A stretch of DNA of 64,000 nucleotides from Methanothermobacter sp. K4. Lineage in GTDB: Archaea; Methanobacteriota; Methanobacteria; Methanobacteriales; Methanothermobacteraceae. The position numbers and the translations under genes are program-made. The stretch's first letter is position 1; each line of letters opens with the position of its first letter. The notes below the pieces were generated by a model that ran no database searches, was not told the DNA's origin, and saw only the letters and a program-made list of their open reading frames with translations. Positions 53,746-62,641 of this stretch are shown in pieces. The DNA lies in contig NZ_JAKLTD010000004.1 of the NCBI RefSeq assembly GCF_022014235.1, positions 19,795 through 83,794 on the forward strand, written 5' to 3'.

Positions 53746-55440
53746 TCAGGGTCCTGTAAGTTCCTTTAATTTCGAATCCAGTTCCTCAATCTTCAACCTT
53801 ATCTGACTGCAGTCATCCCTGCTCCTTAGGGTCACTGTTCCATCCTCAAGGGTTTCGTGGTCCACCGTGACCGCAAATGGAACCCCTATTTCATCTGAAC
53901 GGGCATACCTTCTCCCTATGGTTCCTGAAGAGTCAAATTCGGCTATGAACCCTGATTTTCTGAGCTTTCTTTTAATTTCAAGGGCAACCTCAACCATTTC
54001 TTTCTTGTTTACAAGGGGGAACACGCTAACCTCAACAGGTGCAACATGCGCTGGAAGGCGGAAGTAGGTCCTTTCATCTTCATCCACAAGGGAATGTAAG
54101 AGAAGGGTGTAGATTATCCTGTCGATACCAAATGATGGCTCTATGACGTGTGGATAGACCTTTTCACCCGTTACAACCTCCTCCACATCCTCAAAGGTCA
54201 CATCATCTGGCAGTATTTCGAATTCGCCGTCGAGGATGAATTTACCCTCATCTCTGAGCGCTTTTTCCACTTCATCAGCTTCAATTTCACTGAGGGACTG
54301 GGCTATCCTTGCAGCGTCCTTACGGAACCTTGGCCCGAGCCTACCCATGTCAGGTTTAACAGCGCGCCTTTTAATCTTCCTTGGCTTCTCGTACTCTATG
54401 AAAACCCTGAGGTCCTCGCCGCTGTACTGACTGTGGGATTTGAGGTCATAGTCTGTCCTGTCGGCTATCCCTATAATCTCTATCCAGCCATAGGAATCTG
54501 TGAACGCCTCAACGTCCCAGCAGTCAATTGCATAGTGGGCCATTTCAGATGGAAGGTGCTGCCTGAACCTCAGGGCATCCTCAGGTATACCTATATCTGT
54601 GAGGAACCTCTTTGCAAGGCAGAGGTGGTATGTCAGTATTTCACTTGATACGACGCCCTCTGCAACCGCTTCGGCTGCAGTCATCTCAGTGGGTTCTGAA
54701 CCATCAAGCTGGTCCTCTGCAGAATATAATCTGAGTTTATCACCTTTAACAGTATCAAAATCAGGGTGTGACTTGTCTTCAGGGTTAACGAATATCTCTG
54801 CCTCTGCCTGTGTGAACTCACGGAGCCTTATAACACCCTGCCTGGGTGATATCTCATTGCGGTATGATTTGCCGAGCTGAACAACACCAAATGGCAGGCG
54901 GTTTCTGAAGAACCTCAGAAGCCTCTTGAAGGGTATGAATATCCCCTGGGCAGTTTCAGGTCTGAGGTACCCTGTTTTTTTGCCTTTAGCCCCTATCAGG
55001 GTCTGGAACATGAGGTTGTAGCTCCATACATGGGTCAGGTGTCCACCACACCTCGGGCACCTTATGCCCTCATCTGATATTATCTCTGTAAGTTCCTGGT
55101 TCTCGAGGCCCTCAACATCCCGTCCTGTTGCATCCTCAATTATGTGGTCGGCCCTGTAGACATCCATGCACTCCTTGCACTGGGTCATGGGGTCATTGAA
55201 GTGGTCAACGTGTCCTGATGCCTTGAGGGCCTCCTCTGGCATTATGGTGGGGGACTCTATTTCATAGAAGCCCTCCCTGACCACATAGAATTCACGCCAC
55301 CTGTTCATTATCTTGTTCTTGAGTGTTGCTCCAAGTGGTCCGTAATCCACGAAACCTGCCACACCTGAGTAGATCTCAAATGAAGACCACAGGAAACCTC
55401 TCTTCCTTGCAACGGTCATTGTCTTTTCATGGTTCAACAT
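53746..55440 (-). CDS. glyS: Glycyl-tRNA synthetase
   Basis: A 564-residue class II aminoacyl-tRNA synthetase, the dimeric archaeal/eukaryotic type. The catalytic motifs include VDYGPLGATLKNKIMNRWREFYV, a zinc-like pair CKECMDVY and CPRCGGHLTH, QTLIGAKGKKTGYLRPETAQGIF, SYRNEISPRQGVIRLREFTQAE and the anticodon-binding domain VAPVEVSVFPLVNKKEM. AGGAGTGATC before ATG 55440 sets the start. It is last in the leftward operon with dcd. Confidence 0.95.
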   Translation of the reverse strand: MLNHEKTMTVARKRGFLWSSFEIYSGVAGFVDYGPLGATLKNKIMNRWREFYVVREGFYEIESPTIMPEEALKASGHVDHFNDPMTQCKECMDVYRADHIIEDATGRDVEGLENQELTEIISDEGIRCPRCGGHLTHVWSYNLMFQTLIGAKGKKTGYLRPETAQGIFIPFKRLLRFFRNRLPFGVVQLGKSYRNEISPRQGVIRLREFTQAEAEIFVNPEDKSHPDFDTVKGDKLRLYSAEDQLDGSEPTEMTAAEAVAEGVVSSEILTYHLCLAKRFLTDIGIPEDALRFRQHLPSEMAHYAIDCWDVEAFTDSYGWIEIIGIADRTDYDLKSHSQYSGEDLRVFIEYEKPRKIKRRAVKPDMGRLGPRFRKDAARIAQSLSEIEADEVEKALRDEGKFILDGEFEILPDDVTFEDVEEVVTGEKVYPHVIEPSFGIDRIIYTLLLHSLVDEDERTYFRLPAHVAPVEVSVFPLVNKKEMVEVALEIKRKLRKSGFIAEFDSSGTIGRRYARSDEIGVPFAVTVDHETLEDGTVTLRSRDDCSQIRLKIEELDSKLKELTGP

Positions 55441-55461
55441 GATCACTCCTTGGGTTTTTCA

Positions 55462-56055
55462 TCAGATCCTTGAGGTTCTTATTTCATAATCATCCTTTAT
55501 CCTGCTTGTCTGGGGCCTTGTCTGGCCGATATATTTGCTGTCACGTGATGGGTGACCGTATGGTTTCTCTGCAGGACTTGTCATTGTCTCAAAGACTATC
55601 TGGCAGACCCTCTGACCAGGGTAGAGGGCCACTGGCATCTTACCTATGTTGGATATCTCAAGGGTTATCCTCCCATGGAACCCTGGGTCCACGTATCCTG
55701 CAGTTACATGCATGGTTATGCCGAGTCTCCCGATGGATGACCGGCCCTCAACCCTCGCAACAAGGTTATCTGGCAGCCCTATGTATTCGTAGGTTGTTGC
55801 GAGGGCAAATTCACCTGGATGTATTATGAATGGACCCTCCTCAACATGAAATGTCTCCATGTAGGATTCTATATCTGCAGGGTCCTTGGGGTCTATGCAG
55901 GGTTTTCTTATAACCCTGAATCCCCTGAATTCATCGCCTATCCTCAGGTCAACTGATGATGGCTGTATCTGCCTTTCAGGGTCATCAAGGGGGTCTATGG
56001 TTATCAGACCCTCCTCAAGGTACCTTTTTATGTCACGGTCGCTGAGTATTGCCAT
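55462..56055 (-). CDS. dcd: dCTP deaminase
   Basis: A 197-residue nucleotide enzyme converting dCTP to dUTP (and in some archaea to dUMP). Typical motifs are IQPSSVDLRIGDEFR, ALATTYEYIGLPDNLVARVEGRSSIGRLG (catalytic Glu in RVEGRSS), TAGYVDPGFHGRITLEISN and LYPGQRVCQIVFE. The ATG has AGGAG upstream, and that stretch belongs to the copied unit that repeats the end of the previous gene. It lies between the DUF1512 gene and glyS in a leftward operon. Confidence 0.95.
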   Translation of the reverse strand: MAILSDRDIKRYLEEGLITIDPLDDPERQIQPSSVDLRIGDEFRGFRVIRKPCIDPKDPADIESYMETFHVEEGPFIIHPGEFALATTYEYIGLPDNLVARVEGRSSIGRLGITMHVTAGYVDPGFHGRITLEISNIGKMPVALYPGQRVCQIVFETMTSPAEKPYGHPSRDSKYIGQTRPQTSRIKDDYEIRTSRI

Positions 56056-56060
56056 TAAAA

Positions 56061-56162
56061 CATCTCCTATTCATTTTGGGGTATCATTCTCTTTTTCTTT
56101 CACCTTGATTTAGCAAAGGCATCTCCTATTCATTTTGGGGTATCATTCTCTTTTTCTTTCAC
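56061..56162. repeat. Duplicated 3' end of the DUF1512 gene
   Basis: The 43 bases at 56061-56103 and 56120-56162 are identical. The copy at 56120 covers the last codons of the DUF1512 gene (VKEKENDTPK and stop) plus the following ribosome-binding site; the copy at 56061 repeats them in the space before dcd and supplies the dcd ribosome-binding site. Spacing is 59 bases, so it is out of frame. One codon further in, the two differ (AAG Lys against AGA Arg). Confidence 0.95.
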
Positions 56163-57215
56163 TCTGATCTCCCCGGGGTTTTCAACGGCGTCAGGGATGC
56201 CGCTGCTGTTACCCACACCTATTATGAGGATTGAATCCGCATCTGATCTTGATATTATATCCTTTATCCTTGAGCGGGCGACGCTGCAGGCGTCAAGTAT
56301 TTCCCTTGTCATATGGGACATTGCCTCCTCAGGGGACATCTTTATTATTATGGCGTGGGTTCTGTGTCCAAGTATCATGTTCTCCATGAACCACTTTTCA
56401 ACGCCAGGGCCACCTATGGCCACCCCGACCCCCTCAGCCACGGCACCTGTTTTTTCACCCTCCATTTTGGCGGCAGCATCCACCATTATCACCTCATCGA
56501 ACTCATCCTCACTGAGGATATCCTCAAGGGCCTTCACCACCATTCCAAGCCTTGAACCAGGGCCATGTGGCTTCAGAATACCAATATCCTTATTCATGAA
56601 TCTTTTTCTGACATAAACCATTTCATGTAGGTGTTTTTTTCTGTCCTCTTCATCTATGAACATCCCTGCTGTGAGGGGGCCGGCACCGTCACCCAGAGGT
56701 AGGGATGATGATATTGCCCTGCAGCCATCCAGGTATGCCCTGGCGGTCCTCATGATCAGCGCAAGGTTCATCTGAAGGCCAACAAGAATCTGAAGGTTTC
56801 CTGTCTTCCTCGACAGTTCAAGGTTATGCCTCAGAAATTTAAGTATACCCCTGATACCCGCTGTCACCTTTATACACATCACTATACTGGCCTTTTTTTC
56901 ACTGTCCGCATCTGGAGAAAGTTCTTCAACCATCTCCCTGATCCGGAGGTCTCCCATCTCCAGGAGCCTCCTGAATTTATCTGCAAGTCCTGATGGATCA
57001 ATATCTGAGGGGGGTACTATGAAGAACTCAAGGTAATCATCCAGGAGCCCCTCATCTGTGATGCCGCTGAGGTCCATTATGGTCTTCCGGGCTTCCCTCT
57101 CCATGTCATCCAGTTCCCTGATGGCTCCCTCAACCGCCGAGAACATCCTCATCCGGATAATGACCGGCAGAAAGATGATGAGTATGATAAGGATAATGAG
57201 ACCCACCATGTCCAT
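56130..57215 (-). CDS. DUF1512-family membrane protein
   Basis: A 361-residue archaeal protein of the DUF1512 family with one N-terminal membrane segment (MVGLIILIILIIFLPVIIRM) and a soluble remainder with conserved stretches SLPLGDGAGPLTAGMF, GIGVAIGGPGVEKWFMEN and SILIIGVGNSSGIPDAVE. Function unknown. The late glycine-rich stretches look like a nucleotide-binding fold. It is between trmJ and dcd, on the same strand and with short gaps, so probably co-transcribed. Its 3' end is duplicated. Confidence 0.8.
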   Translation of the reverse strand: MDMVGLIILIILIIFLPVIIRMRMFSAVEGAIRELDDMEREARKTIMDLSGITDEGLLDDYLEFFIVPPSDIDPSGLADKFRRLLEMGDLRIREMVEELSPDADSEKKASIVMCIKVTAGIRGILKFLRHNLELSRKTGNLQILVGLQMNLALIMRTARAYLDGCRAISSSLPLGDGAGPLTAGMFIDEEDRKKHLHEMVYVRKRFMNKDIGILKPHGPGSRLGMVVKALEDILSEDEFDEVIMVDAAAKMEGEKTGAVAEGVGVAIGGPGVEKWFMENMILGHRTHAIIIKMSPEEAMSHMTREILDACSVARSRIKDIISRSDADSILIIGVGNSSGIPDAVENPGEIRVKEKENDTPK

Positions 57216-57248
57216 TAAACCAAAAAACAGACCAAGACCCCCTTAACT

Positions 57249-57971
57249 TTATTTCTTTATCCTGTTTTTCATTCTCCGGAGGACGCCCTTAAGTGTATGG
57301 GCCTCCCTTGCTGTTATGAAGGCCCTCCCGGTCACATTCCTGAACACCCTCGAGGCAACCCTCTCCTTGTGGGGGGGAAGGTCAATCAATGACAGTATTT
57401 CATCCATCTCATCCACGAGAAGCTTTTTTTCAACTCCTGAGGCCTCCTCAAGTCCTTCGCAGTTAAAATCTCTTTTTCTGAATATTTCATAGAATATTAT
57501 TGCTGCTGCGTGGGTTATATTCATTATAGGGTATTCTTCATCTGTGGGGATACTCACCACCATGTCGCAGAGGTCAAGCTCTCTATTTGAGAGCCCGTCT
57601 CCCTCACGTCCAAAAAGGATGAAGGTCCTTGATGCAGGGTTAATGGCCGAGGCGAATTGTGATGGCCTTAAGGGTATCCTCTCAACGTTGTAGCTTCCCC
57701 CAGGCACACCTGTTGTTCCAACAAGAAAGTCGGGTTCAAGTTTTTCCACCATCTCATCAAGGGTGGGGTAGATGATGGCATCCTCAACAAGGTCCCTGGC
57801 ATGCATAGCATGGTAGTAGGCCTCATCCTCAAGGCTGCAGGGGTTTATGAGGATGAGATTTCGAAGACCGAAGTTCTTCATGGCCCTCGCAAGAAAACCC
57901 ACATTTCCAGGGGTTTCAGGTTCCACAAAGACGACGCCAATGTTTCTGGAGAGGAGCTCGTAAACTTCCAT
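57249..57971 (-). CDS. tRNA/rRNA methyltransferase, TrmJ-like SPOUT
   Basis: A 240-residue SPOUT-class RNA 2'-O-methyltransferase. Signatures: VVFVEPETPGNVGFLARAMKNFGL at the N-terminus, FILFGREGDGLSNRELDLCD, and VSIPTDEEYPIMNITHAAAIIFYE, which form the SAM-binding knot. The archaeal TrmJ-type enzymes methylate ribose at tRNA position 32. The C-terminal extension (PPHKERVASRVFRNVTGRAFITAREAHTLKG) fits dimer or tRNA binding. The start at 57971 (MEVYELL) has GGGGA upstream and leaves 14 bases to the end of tfrB. Confidence 0.9.
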   Translation of the reverse strand: MEVYELLSRNIGVVFVEPETPGNVGFLARAMKNFGLRNLILINPCSLEDEAYYHAMHARDLVEDAIIYPTLDEMVEKLEPDFLVGTTGVPGGSYNVERIPLRPSQFASAINPASRTFILFGREGDGLSNRELDLCDMVVSIPTDEEYPIMNITHAAAIIFYEIFRKRDFNCEGLEEASGVEKKLLVDEMDEILSLIDLPPHKERVASRVFRNVTGRAFITAREAHTLKGVLRRMKNRIKK

Positions 57972-57984
57972 GTTCAGGTCCCCT

Positions 57985-59454
57985 TCAGTCATCAGAATAG
58001 GCCATGTCGAGGAGTTCAAGGATGTTCATGACCTTCACATCCCCAAGACCCTCCTTCTCAAGTGAATCCTTTATATGGAGCTGGCAGAAGGGGCATATGG
58101 TTATCACGGCGTCAACATTGAGTTTGCGTATCATCTCAGCCTTCTTCCTTCCGAGGCTCTCGGCTATCTCAGGTTTACCGGATTTAACACCACCACCTGA
58201 TCCACAGCACTGCCCCTGTTTTTCCATTTCAACAAATTCGAGGCCTGGGATGCTTTCCAGTATCTTCCTTGGCTCCAGTTTAACGCCCTGACCCCTCAGA
58301 AGGTGGCAGGGGTCATGGTAGGTCACTCTCATGTTGACCGGCTTCATTTTAATGTCCCCGATCCGGTCCGCCAGGAATTCGCTGATGTCAAGGACGTTCA
58401 GTTTAACACCATAACGTGGATAGTCCTTCTTGAGGGTGGCTCCGCAGCCAGCACAGACCGTTATTATGGTATCATACCCTTCAAGGGCCCTCCTGTTTCT
58501 CTCAACAAGATCCTCAACAATATCGAGCTGGCCCGTCCTTATCATTGGTGATCCGCAGCACACCTGACCCTCAGGTACATCGACCTCAAAGCCGTGTTCT
58601 TTCAGCACCCTCAGAAGTGCCATTCCAACCTCAGGCATCCTGTAGTCAACCAGGCAGCCGGTGAAGAACCCTATCCTTGAACCTGGTTTACTCCCCACTG
58701 ATTCAATGAAACCCTCTCCTATACGGTCAACGGACCTACCTGTCTCTGAAATTAGTTTTCTGATCTTTCTGTGGGCATCGAGGGGCCCTGCACCTTCTCT
58801 GCATGCCATGGCCCTCAGCTTTTCAATTGCATCCCCAGGTACATTGAGCTCCTTGGGGCATACCTCGGCACATTTACCGCAGGTGGTACAGCAGTAGAGC
58901 CCCTCCTCAACACCCCCAGCGGCTCTTCCGGCCTCATCACGGGGGTCGAAGGCAAATTTTGATATGTACCTCATGAAGTAGGGCCCTGCATACTCTGTGC
59001 TCTCCTTTATAACAGGGCATGAACTTATACAGGAGAAACACTCAATGCATCCCCTCAGCTTCTTGGTGTCCTGGTAGTCCTCAGGTTTGATCCTCTGGAT
59101 GCCCCTGGCTTCTGACTGGAGGTAGAGCCCCATGGCCCTCACCTTATCCTCTATTTCGCTCCTGTCAACCATGAGGTCCTTTATAACCGGGAGGTCCACA
59201 GGTTCAATAATGGCCCCATTCTCCACCTCGGCCCTGCATGCCAGGACAACCTCCCCGTTCATCTTAACAGCACATGAACCGCACTGCCCTGCCCTGCATG
59301 AGCTTCTGAAGGCAATGTTGGCATCGTACATCCTGTTTATGAGTTTAAGGGCATCAAGGACCTTCATTTTATCCTTTGAAGGTATATCATAACTTTCAAG
59401 GCGTGGTTTCTCATCTACACCGGGTTCAAACCTTAAAACCTTAACATTTATCAT
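57985..59454 (-). CDS. tfrB: Thiol:fumarate reductase subunit B
   Basis: A 489-residue iron-sulfur subunit of the cytoplasmic fumarate reductase that uses CoM-SH and CoB-SH. N-terminal 2Fe-2S ferredoxin-like motif C53, C58, C61 and C73 (SSCRAGQCGSCAVKMNG then LAC), then two 4Fe-4S sites (CIECFSCISSCP and CCTTCGKCAEVCP, about residues 135-200), and two CCG domains (CCGSPMIRTG and CCGSGGGVKSG) like heterodisulfide reductase HdrB, which hold the thiol site. The flavin subunit TfrA is not in this window. The heterodisulfide formed links to methanogenesis. It begins a leftward operon. Confidence 0.95.
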   Translation of the reverse strand: MINVKVLRFEPGVDEKPRLESYDIPSKDKMKVLDALKLINRMYDANIAFRSSCRAGQCGSCAVKMNGEVVLACRAEVENGAIIEPVDLPVIKDLMVDRSEIEDKVRAMGLYLQSEARGIQRIKPEDYQDTKKLRGCIECFSCISSCPVIKESTEYAGPYFMRYISKFAFDPRDEAGRAAGGVEEGLYCCTTCGKCAEVCPKELNVPGDAIEKLRAMACREGAGPLDAHRKIRKLISETGRSVDRIGEGFIESVGSKPGSRIGFFTGCLVDYRMPEVGMALLRVLKEHGFEVDVPEGQVCCGSPMIRTGQLDIVEDLVERNRRALEGYDTIITVCAGCGATLKKDYPRYGVKLNVLDISEFLADRIGDIKMKPVNMRVTYHDPCHLLRGQGVKLEPRKILESIPGLEFVEMEKQGQCCGSGGGVKSGKPEIAESLGRKKAEMIRKLNVDAVITICPFCQLHIKDSLEKEGLGDVKVMNILELLDMAYSDD

Positions 59455-59554
59455 TTTTATCTCCGCACCGAATCATGTGAAGAAATTATTTAGAATTAAC
59501 TGAATCCTAATTGTTCATGGTCCATATTAAGGTTTGTGATTCCAACTGATAAAT

Positions 59555-59680
59555 TTTTTATAAAATGTTGATAGATGTATTCTGAGTACGTTTGCTATGT
59601 GCACTGACGGGATGCATTGCCCTGCAGGCCATCCACAGCAGATTAAAAACTAGATCAATTTCAAACTCTGAGGTGATTTC
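59555..59680 (+). promoter_or_regulatory. Promoter and leader of the ior genes
   Basis: A TATA-like TTTTTTATAAAATG lies at about 59555-59568, leaving a leader near 100 bases to the iorA start. Inside it a small GC-rich hairpin can form, GGATG with CATCC around 59611-59640. GAGGTGAT before the ATG is a strong ribosome-binding site. A regulatory role of the leader is possible but not shown. Confidence 0.4.
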
Positions 59681-61537
59681 ATGGAACTGGACGATATCCT
59701 TGACGCCAGAGGGGGCGATAGATTATTCTTACTTGGTAACGAGGCAGCAGTAAGGGCTGCAATAGAGTCAGGGGTTGGTGTCGCAAGCACCTACCCTGGG
59801 ACACCATCATCTGAGATAGGGAATGTCCTATCAAAGGTTGCAAAGAGGGCAGGGATCTACTTTGAATTTTCGATAAATGAGAAGGTGGCACTTGAAGTCG
59901 CCGCGGCAGCCGCTGCATCGGGGGTCCGCTCGTTCACATTCATGAAGCATGTGGGGTTGAATGTTGCATCGGACTCGTTCATGAGTGTAGCATACACCGG
60001 TGTGAGGGCTGGGATGGTTGTCCTATCGGCAGATGACCCCTCAATGTTCTCATCACAGAATGAACAGGATAACAGGCACTATGCACGACTTGCAGGGGTT
60101 CCACTCCTTGAACCCTCAAGTCCACAGGAGATCCTTGAATACATGAATCTTGCCTTTGAACTCTCTGAGGAGTACAGGATACCGGTGCTTCTAAGGACCA
60201 CAACCCGGGTCTCACACATGAGGGGGGTTGTGGAGGCTGGCGAGAGAAGGGCTGAACCAGCGAAGGGATTTTTCAGGAAGAATCCAGAGCAGTTTGTACC
60301 TGTACCTGCAACCGCAAGGGTGATGCGCAGGGAACTTGTTGAGAAGATGAAGAGGCTTAAGAGGGTTGCAGACGCCTCAAAACTGAATATGATATTCAAT
60401 GAGGGTGTTAAATCTGAGCTGGGAATAATTGCATCTGGAGGGGCTTTCAACTATGTATACGATGCACTCCAGACACTTGGACTTGATGTCCCAGTCCTCA
60501 AACTGGGATTCACCTACCCATTCCCTGCAGGTCTTGTTGCCGAGTTCCTCTCTGGACTTGAAGGGGTGCTTATTGTTGAGGAGGTGGATCCCGTAATGGA
60601 GAGGGAGGTACTTGCAGTCGCAGCCTCTGAGGGCCTTCATGTGAAAGTCCATGGAAAACTGGACGGCACACTCCCTGAGATATATGAGTACAGTGAGGAC
60701 ATAGTGAGAAGGGCCATTTCAGGACTTACAGGTATCAAAATCCAGGAAAAGAAATTCAGGGCGCCTGAGTTACCTGAGAGACCCCCGGCACTCTGTCCGG
60801 GGTGTCCACACAGGGCCATGTACTATTCGGTGAGGAGGGCCGCCTCTGAACTGGGTATTCAGGGTGAGGATCTGATATTCCCCACAGATATCGGATGCTA
60901 CACCCTTGGGATAGAACCACCCTACTCTGCGGCAGATTACCTCCTCAGCATGGGGTCCAGTGTGGGTACCGCCTGCGGGTTTTCGGCTGCAACATCCCAG
61001 AGGATAGTTTCATTCATAGGGGATTCCACCTTTTTCCATGCAGGGATACCGCCACTCATAAATGCTGTTCACAACAGGCAGAGGTTTGTCCTGGTTATAC
61101 TGGATAACAGAACAACTGCGATGACCGGCGGACAGCCACACCCGGGGCTCCCTGTTGATGGGATGGGGGAGGAGGCCCCTGCCATATCCATGGAGGATAT
61201 GGCCAGGGCATGTGGTGTTGAATTTGTGGAGACCGTTAACCCCATGAACATAAGGAGATCCTCTGAAACCATCAGGAGGGCCCTTCAGCACGAATCTGTG
61301 GCCGTGGTTATATCCAGATACCCCTGCATGCTATCGGAGGGCGCTGTGCGCGGAAGACCGGTAAGGGTTGATGAGGAGAGCTGTGACCTCTGTCTTGAAT
61401 GCCTCAATGAACTTGCCTGTCCGGCAATAGTTGAGGAGGATGGAAGGGTCTTCATAGATCCACTCTACTGCAGGGGCTGCACCATATGCCTCCAGATATG
61501 TCCAGCAGGAGCCATAAAACCGGAGGGAAAAAGATGA
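59681..61537 (+). CDS. iorA: Indolepyruvate:ferredoxin oxidoreductase alpha subunit
   Basis: A 618-residue thiamine-diphosphate enzyme subunit. The N-terminal pyruvate-oxidoreductase domain has [29 protein letters not shown], the TPP-binding half has [18 protein letters not shown] and [19 protein letters not shown] with [14 protein letters not shown], and the C-terminus has two 4Fe-4S motifs, [14 protein letters not shown] and [12 protein letters not shown]. It oxidises aryl pyruvates to aryl-CoA with ferredoxin; in methanogens it also works in reverse to assimilate aryl acids. Overlaps iorB (ATGA). Confidence 0.95.
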   Translation: MELDDILDARGGDRLFLLGNEAAVRAAIESGVGVASTYPGTPSSEIGNVLSKVAKRAGIYFEFSINEKVALEVAAAAAASGVRSFTFMKHVGLNVASDSFMSVAYTGVRAGMVVLSADDPSMFSSQNEQDNRHYARLAGVPLLEPSSPQEILEYMNLAFELSEEYRIPVLLRTTTRVSHMRGVVEAGERRAEPAKGFFRKNPEQFVPVPATARVMRRELVEKMKRLKRVADASKLNMIFNEGVKSELGIIASGGAFNYVYDALQTLGLDVPVLKLGFTYPFPAGLVAEFLSGLEGVLIVEEVDPVMEREVLAVAASEGLHVKVHGKLDGTLPEIYEYSEDIVRRAISGLTGIKIQEKKFRAPELPERPPALCPGCPHRAMYYSVRRAASELGIQGEDLIFPTDIGCYTLGIEPPYSAADYLLSMGSSVGTACGFSAATSQRIVSFIGDSTFFHAGIPPLINAVHNRQRFVLVILDNRTTAMTGGQPHPGLPVDGMGEEAPAISMEDMARACGVEFVETVNPMNIRRSSETIRRALQHESVAVVISRYPCMLSEGAVRGRPVRVDEESCDLCLECLNELACPAIVEEDGRVFIDPLYCRGCTICLQICPAGAIKPEGKR

Positions 61538-62124
61538 GCTACAACATTTATGTATGTGGTGTTGGCGGCCAGGGGATAATAAAGACATCAGTTATAATCG
61601 GTGAGGCCGCCATGAATGAGGGAATGAATGTAGTCATGAGCGAGATCCACGGGATGGCCCAGAGGGGTGGTGCTGTCTCAACAGAGATAAGGTTCGGTGA
61701 TGTGAGGGGGTCCATCATACCTCAGGGTGAGGCTGACCTTGTAATAGCCTTCGAACCCCTTGAGGCCCTGAGGGCACTCCCCAAAATGTCTGAAGACGCC
61801 TGTGTAATTGTGAATACATCAAAAATACCACCATTTAACCTGATAAACAGCCCACACCCCTATCCTCCTCTGGAAGAGATAATTAAAACTCTCAAGGAGA
61901 ATGCAGGTAATGTGAGGAGCTTCAATGGGGAGAAAATCGCTGTGGAGGCCGGTCACATACTATCACTCAACATGGTCATGCTGGGCGCCGCAGCGGCCAC
62001 AAGAGGGTTTCCACTGGGTAAAGAGACACTTATAGAGTCCATGAGAAATAACCTGCCCCCGAAGCTTATGGAAGTGAACATGAGGGCATTCCATGAGGGT
62101 TTTGGAGCCGTTAGCTGTGAGTGA
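61534..62124 (+). CDS. iorB: Indolepyruvate:ferredoxin oxidoreductase beta subunit
   Basis: A 196-residue gamma-type domain partner of Ior[25 protein letters not shown] at the N-terminus, [21 protein letters not shown] and [12 protein letters not shown], typical for IorB. It completes the alpha-beta indolepyruvate oxidoreductase. The open frame begins earlier, but ATG 61534 overlaps the iorA stop (ATGA) and opens exactly at the family start. It converges on the tandem-ACT gene; the 72-base space between them holds a duplicated gene end. Confidence 0.95.
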   Translation: MSYNIYVCGVGGQGIIKTSVIIGEAAMNEGMNVVMSEIHGMAQRGGAVSTEIRFGDVRGSIIPQGEADLVIAFEPLEALRALPKMSEDACVIVNTSKIPPFNLINSPHPYPPLEEIIKTLKENAGNVRSFNGEKIAVEAGHILSLNMVMLGAAAATRGFPLGKETLIESMRNNLPPKLMEVNMRAFHEGFGAVSCE

Positions 62125-62135
62125 GTTTAAAGAAT

Positions 62136-62229
62136 TTGAAGGATGTAGATATCCTCGGATGTGAGGAATTTGATGGTGGCCGATGTTTGAAGGGTTTAGA
62201 GGATGTAGATATCCTCGGATGAGAGCACA
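62136..62229. repeat. Duplicated 3' end of the tandem-ACT gene
   Basis: GGATGTAGATATCCTCGGAT occurs at 62141-62160 and 62201-62220; with mismatches the match extends on both sides. The second is the end of the leftward ACT gene (SSEDIYIL and stop). The first lies 60 bases away in the same frame and would encode TSEDIYIL followed by Gln in place of the stop. The Leu codons differ silently (CTC, CTT). Both lie between two convergent genes. Confidence 0.9.
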
Positions 62230-62627
62230 GGAATACCTGCATCCTCAAGTGCCCTTATGCCCTCATCAACATCCTCTGTCCTTATAACAACAACTGCCTT
62301 TTCCCCCTTCTTTTCAACGAAGGCATAAATGTATTCCACGTTTATGTCCTTCTCTGTGAGCACACCCAGTATACCGTCAAGTCCTCCGGGTTCATCGGGC
62401 ACCTCAACGGCTATAACGTCGTTGACCCTTACCACGAAGTTCTTCTCCTCAAGGGCCTTTCTGGCAGCTTCAGGATCCGAAACTATCATTCTCAGTATTC
62501 CAAATTCGGATGTGTCTGCAATGGAAAGGGCCCTTATGTTCACACCCTCCTCTGAAAGGGTGTGAATGGCGTTTTTCAGCCTGCCCTTTCTGTTTTCAAG
62601 AAAGACTGATATCTGCTTCAGTTTCAT
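62196..62627 (-). CDS. Tandem ACT-domain amino-acid-binding protein
   Basis: A 143-residue protein of two ACT domains. The first begins [36 protein letters not shown], the second [33 protein letters not shown]. Tandem ACT proteins of this type often accompany phenylacetate-CoA ligase and IorAB in archaea, where they likely sense an aromatic amino acid. It is 14 bases downstream of the ligase gene, so the two are co-transcribed. The last codons are duplicated in the following space. Confidence 0.9.
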   Translation of the reverse strand: MKLKQISVFLENRKGRLKNAIHTLSEEGVNIRALSIADTSEFGILRMIVSDPEAARKALEEKNFVVRVNDVIAVEVPDEPGGLDGILGVLTEKDINVEYIYAFVEKKGEKAVVVIRTEDVDEGIRALEDAGIPVLSSEDIYIL

Positions 62628-62641
62628 TTAAGGCACCTCCA

